Below are positions 37,860 through 42,500 of a stretch of DNA of 42,500 nucleotides, in pieces. Each line of letters starts with the position of its first letter. Position 1 is the first letter of the stretch. Position numbers and translations under genes: made by a program. The notes under the pieces are model-generated. The model was not told where the DNA came from and made no database searches. It saw nothing but the letters and a program-made list of their open reading frames with translations. Origin of the DNA: Cristatella mucedo (taxonomy: Eukaryota > Bryozoa > Phylactolaemata > Cristatellidae). The DNA lies in NCBI GenBank assembly GCA_009760855.2, contig WPIO01000025.1:3355001-3397500 (forward strand), given 5' to 3'.

Positions 37860-39572
37860 ATCCTCGCTGGCATACCATCTATCGCAGCTAAGGCCACGTT
37901 CAGCTTCTATAAAAGCATAGTAGAATCACAAATGCACAATCCAAACATGCTTATGTTGACCTTCAACCATCTTCTTAACAGCTCTCAGGTTAACACTCTA
38001 CCTAGTGATCCTTTGTGGCGATCTAGCAGATCGCTTCTCTAGCTTCTACGTATGCAAGATGGATAACATCAGAGAGTCCGTGCTAAGGCAACTACCTTCC
38101 TACTGGACAGTCCTTCCTCAGTAATATCCGTATCGGAACCATCTCTCTTATTTCCTTGCAGTATTTTAATGTCCACATTCAACCATGCTACTAATAACCT
38201 CATTTGAAAGTTCATCTCCCAGTCTAAGAAGACTACTAGTCTTCTTGGCCCAATACCCACTGTATTTTTCAGATATGCATAGATTTTCTGCTGCACTGCA
38301 TAACTACAATTAATAATGTATCCTTGATCTCAAGTTTTACCCCTGCATCTTTTAAAAAGGCTTTCGTTCGGCTACTCATTAAGAAGGCAGCACTAGACTA
38401 GGAGAACATAAGCTACTTCCAAGACACTGGAACGAGTAGTGGCAGACCAGTTTAGCTCATGGGCAGCAATCATTCGAGGAGTCTGTTAAGTATGCTTTAC
38501 TCCAGGACTCGGTGCTTGGTCCACTTCTCACCACAATTCATACCCCCCCCTCTGGGCCAATGTAATCTCCAAACAAACACAACCGAGGCTTTCATTTCTA
38601 TGCAGGCGATATACAGCTGTACATGTGTACTTTAATCCCTCGTTGCCTTCTAGTATGAAAACTCGTTTAGCTTCCTTGCTCATGCATTGCTGTCGAATTG
38701 AATAGCGATAAATCAACCTACTAATTACGGGAAAGCCTAGTGTTACTCAGAAAGTGTGAAACCTACTCCGAAAATGGGCTCAGCCAGAATATCTCCTGTA
38801 GCATCTGAATGAAATCTGAGTGTCCTTCTCTTAAGTTACCTCTCACTAGACGACCACATCAGCTCCATAGTCAAATCTGCCTACTTTCAGCTAGGTAACA
38901 TGACAACAATGCCGACCTGCATAGGCAGTGAGTGATACCACATCCTAGTTGGTCCATTCATTGTGACGTTCCATATCGACTTTAGTAGCCCACTACTTTC
39001 AGGTCTTACGGCTTGTACAATAAGGTGCTGGTAGCTGATGCAAAACTCTGCAGCCAGGCTTGTCTGTCATCAACGTCGAGCTTGCTTCATTATGTCACTT
39101 CTCACCGACATTCACTGGTTCCCCAATCAAGCAGGGATCGACTTCAAGGTTTTGTCACTCACTTTTAGGTCCCTCCATTCTCTTGCATACCTCCGTACCT
39201 ATCCGGACTACTTCCCAATCAGGCAAGGCTTCGTACCACCTGCTCTTCTGAATCAAGTCAGTTAGCAGTGCCTTGAACCAGCCTCAGATCCTTTGGATAC
39301 CGTGCCTTTAGTTAGTGCAATTCTTCCAAAGCCTGGAGCTTCCTGCCGACTTGCGTTGTGACATCTCTTAACTTGATGACATTTTTAAAAAGAAGCTAAA
39401 AAGCGCACCTGTTCGTCCCAGCATTTGCTGGGTCTTTTCCTTCGTGTACTAATGCGTTCTGACTATGTGCATGCATGTTATCATGAGCCATGCTTCCCTT
39501 TACAGCATTTAAGTGCATAGAAAGAGATTTATCTCTATGGGGTGATATGCAAATTATTATAATTAATATTTT
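37860..39572 (+). mobile_element. LINE copy J in the large intron, sense orientation
   Basis: Plus strand. Starts in the linker before the reverse transcriptase: KSIVESQMHNPNMLML near 37908-37960 corresponds to NIVESQMHNPKILMST of LINE E. It continues with many lesions through the C-terminal domain ('LVCHQRRACFIMSLLTDIHW' near 39060-39115) to the tail 'agtgcatagaaagagattt' near 39511. Strongly decayed, no usable frame. Inserted in the same direction as the host gene, so its tail could offer cryptic polyadenylation signals (inference). Confidence 0.82.
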
Positions 39573-41290
39573 TGCTCACCTTGCAGCAAACAAGTGCTTA
39601 GCTAGTCCAAGTTTGAAATTGCATGCCGGATATAGATTATGAGGGTGTGCTCTCGAAGCGAATGAAGGATCAAGGATGTGTCACCTTTGCCACCTTTGCA
39701 ACCCAATCTTTTGGGTGACGGATTTTCCTGGGAGTTGATTATGGTTGATCATTGCGTAGCAGACAAACAGACCCTGCAAGAAGAAATAAAGTTCATATTT
39801 GGCATGCGATCGGGTAGTCAATGCCCGCTCTCAAGTTCCAACTGCCTTGACCAGGCAAGCCTTCACACGACTGCTCTGGTCAAGCTACCCTATGCTTTCA
39901 TAATTGCTGATGTTGTTCACTATCGATGCAAAATTAGCCTCGCAGCAATCACGTTCTCGTCTATAGTTGGTAGCGCCATTTAAAGCTGCCACTGCTCTAA
40001 AGCTATTTCGAAGACAGCATAATGCATTAGCCCCTGCCTTCAACCCGGGACTGTGTGCGCTGATGCTCAGCGATCTGTGCTCCATCGAGGCTTTCCCATT
40101 TGGCAGCAGCCTGGGTGCCATAGTCGATCCAGCGCTGCTGCAGTGAGTTCACCGCGACCCGGAATATCCAAAGGCAATAATACACTGGCGTACCTCTACA
40201 CCACTAACCCCCTCCCGGCATTTATCCCTCACAGCACGATTGCTTTTATGTGATGATGCACATGCCGCACGATCGCTGCATGCTCCTGGGCGCATCGTGC
40301 CACTGTTTTTCAAGCGCCCATGTAGGCACGCACGCCCGCTTGGCAGACGTCGTTACTATCACGAGTGCATGATCGTCCCGGCTGACTGCTGGCTCACCCA
40401 GTGCTGCTTTTAGTCGTTCTGTCAGGAGCTATGGCGCTTTCGTGACAATCAGGACTCGGCCATGCCACAAAGTCACATAAGTCTTGCTCGCCAGTGGGAT
40501 AACCTTTAATTCACTCTCATTAGCTTCACGATATCGATTCACTTGAGGATTGCCTCGGCCCTGGCTATGCATGTTGGAATTTGGCCAGCCAAGCTGATTA
40601 CATCACCGAGCAGCCACGCCGAGGCAGCAGGCAACCTCGAGCATCGGCCGACGAAGCAGCAGTCGCCTGTGGCCGACTGTGGCAAGCAGCCAAATCAAGG
40701 GCCGAGCTTCGGTCGCTTAAGCGCCACTCGCATGCGTGCGTGCACTTATGCGATCCCCGCTCCAAGAGCAAAGCGCTTCCCACCGGCGCCGCCGACTCCG
40801 ACGGCGATCCCCTCCCCTTCCCTCCCTCCCCCCCCCCGTGCAGGGGAGCAGATTCTCTGGGGGGGGTGGTGGTGGTGGAGCACTCGGATCTTTGTGCATC
40901 CCCTTCCTTCAGCGCCTCAGCCTCCAAACAGCATAGGCGCCTGCTCTCGGACAGCGCCCTGTGCTCAGCCGCATGTCGCCTCCGGCAGCTGCGGTGGGTG
41001 ACAAGAGAGTGGCCTTCAGCCTTCAGCTGCCTGATATCAGGCGGCTCTAGTTGCTGTCCACCTCGCTAATGCTCGGCACCTGCTTCCGTCGGCTGCTTCG
41101 CTTGCCCCCATTCCATCGGCTGCTCCGTGCTCCGCTGGCAGCAGGTCCTAGCACGGTGTATCCCTTGCTGCTCGGTTGCCCATGGTAACTTTTGGCCACG
41201 GTACATTAGCCGTTGGCCACTCGATAGCTGACCACTGCTGTTCTCCCCCTCCCTAGACGATCTTGCTGTCCTACTGTCTTCCGAGCCACC

Positions 41291-41325
<35 letters not shown>

Positions 41326-41495
41326 AGCCGCCACTGCCGTTCTGTTCTTTTCGTTGGCATTGTCGTTGGCATTGTCAGCCGCTGTCATCTATCTGCTGGA
41401 AAGCTGCTTTTAAGCATTCCACGATGCCGTCGAAGCCTCTCCTCTGTCTCGCTGCACGTGCGCTAGCAGTTCATCCGCCCTACCTTTCATTTTAG
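39573..41495. other. 3' part of the large intron
   Basis: About 1.9 kb that grows GC-rich towards exon c. Overlapping frames at 40543-41069 on both strands are Pro/Ser-rich, without domain, probably composition. A G-run (about 40858-40866) and a C-run (about 40830-40838) are present. The CTG array at 41292 is listed separately. Confidence 0.4.
41292..41325. repeat. (CTG)n array, about 11 units, upstream of exon c
   Basis: Eleven CTG triplets ending in CTGCAG, 170 bp before the exon c acceptor. Confidence 0.96.
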
Positions 41496-42500
41496 AAAGA
41501 AGAAAGATTCGCTGAGCTGCAACGATGCGCCAAGCATTGCTACTGGCATGCCATTTGGGAGCGTCGCCGCGGCTGCCGCTGCGGCGGCTGCTGCGTCGAT
41601 GCCTGCCGCCACCGGCAGCGGCAAGCGAGCGTACACGGAGCTGGAGCTCCGAGCGGCCGTCGAGGCCATACAGAGCGGTGCCGTGGGGACGCGCCGAGCC
41701 GCTCAGATGTACGGCGTGCCTCGCTCGACGCTGCGCAACAAGGTGTTCAAGGCGACAGAGATGTGCCAGGGCTCACCGCCGCTGCCAGCAGCCGCCACTG
41801 CCTACCCCGGCGGAGAGGCACAGCCGCTGGCGCGAGCATCGCATGCCGGCGCTGCAGCCGCCGTTGCTGCTGCCGCCGCTGCTGCTGCCGCCGCCAACGG
41901 GTCCTGCTCGGGTGCCGCTCACCAGCCGCCGGCTGCCGGCGGCGCCGGCATCAAGGAGGAGCCGACAGGCAGCGGCAGAGTTGTCGACGATGAGGAGGAC
42001 ACGTGGGTCAAGAAGCTGCAGCACCTGCGTCACAAGCACAACCTGAACGCCACGCGAGCCGGTAACGTGGCAGCGCTGGACGCTTTCGGCAACGTGCCGT
42101 TCGGCTACTTCGGGTTCAACCCGTTCTTCCTCAGCCCATACGCATTCGACTACTCGTACGCAGCCACGTCCGGCTTGCTCATGCCCTACATACCGGACCT
42201 CGTCAAAAATCTCACGCACAAGCGACTCGAGCTAGAGCGATCGCGCTACGCTGCTGCTGCTGCTGCTGCTGCCACAGGGCAGCAGCAGCTGCCTCTCCTC
42301 GCCGGCGCAAAGCCAGAAGCTGCCACCCGAGCCAGCAGCAGCGGAGGCGGCGGAGTAGTCTCCGAGGAAGACCTGCGAGTACCTCTCTACCGGCCGGCGG
42401 TGGCCGCCGCCGCCTCCGCTGCCGCCGCCATGATGACGACGACGAGCTGTGACGGCGGCAGCGGCGCTGCAGCCACTGCGCCGGGTAGCAGCAGCAGCGA
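41496..42500 (+). CDS. E93: E93/LCOR-family transcription factor, exon c (first Psq-type HTH), runs off window
   Basis: Acceptor 'ctttcattttag' ends at 41495. One base completes the Lys codon of exon b, then the frame is open from 41497 to the window end (334 codons); an in-frame TAG lies just upstream at 41464, inside the intron. At 41623-41754 the frame reads KRAYTELELRAAVEAIQSG, then AVGTRRAAQMYGVPRSTLRN, then KVFK. This is the Pipsqueak-type helix-turn-helix DNA-binding domain in the form of the first domain of E93/Mblk-1 ('KRAYTEDELQAAL..GTRRAA.YGIPRSTLRNKV'). Further on are IKEEP (possible SUMO site), an acidic DDEED, an aromatic Phe/Tyr-rich stretch (FGYFGFNPFFLSPYAFDY) and three Ala runs of 8-10. 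The second HTH expected in the family is beyond the end. Ala/Gly/Ser enrichment is high. Confidence 0.93.

Noticed and set aside
41525-42046. 173-codon plus-strand frame inside exon c
   Set aside because: It is the wrong frame; the overlapping frame with the HTH domain is the real one.

Overview
This is animal nuclear DNA: intron-rich, full of microsatellites, and seeded with old copies of one CR1/L2-group non-LTR retrotransposon (LINE) plus two tRNA-derived SINE families. Coding sequence occurs only as short exons with GT/AG borders. The best gene is an E93/Mblk-1/LCOR-type transcription factor whose first helix-turn-helix has the invertebrate 'GTRRAA...YGVPRSTLRNKV' form. A Tc3-like transposase relic is of a kind common in arthropods. 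I therefore favour an invertebrate, probably a protostome, but cannot name the phylum or species from sequence alone.

Left part (1 to about 27650): mostly non-coding DNA and repeats. LINE copies or fragments lie at 3725-5086 (-), 5105-5275 (tail, +), 8771-8868 (-), 9693-10411 (-), 13729-14055 (-), 18529-18615 (-), 19010-19130 (-), 19131-22240 (-, the longest, with endonuclease and reverse transcriptase), 22519-23047 (-), 23050-23996 (+), 25745-26978 (+) and 26979-27654 (-). SINE family 1, with a 3' tail nearly identical to that of the LINE, has four copies. SINE family 2, ending in a 'ggcgatcctttattgcc'-like tail, also has four. Two 99-nt exon-like units on the minus strand (14829-14927, resembling part of a CNH domain, and 12979-13077, unassigned) may belong to a minus-strand gene.

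Middle (about 27700 to 30560): a GC- and CpG-rich block without an obvious protein, holding two strong splice donors (28925/28926 and 30405/30406). It looks like a promoter/5' UTR region for the plus-strand gene that follows.

Right part (32101 to 42500): three plus-strand coding exons of an E93/LCOR-family gene. Exon a (32101-32355) carries the conserved acidic/W/CxxC block, exon b (33565-33829) a CtBP-binding PLDLS motif, and exon c (41496 to beyond 42500) the first Psq-type helix-turn-helix with long alanine runs. Their splice phases fit (1/2, then 2/1), and the motif order is that of the family. The introns hold very long GA/CT tracts, CTG repeats and another LINE copy (37860-39572, +). 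The 5' coding exon(s) expected before exon a were not found, and the second helix-turn-helix lies beyond the window.

I see no operon-like, CRISPR or defence system. The most notable items are the E93-type gene with its intronic complementary repeats, and the SINE/LINE tail sharing.
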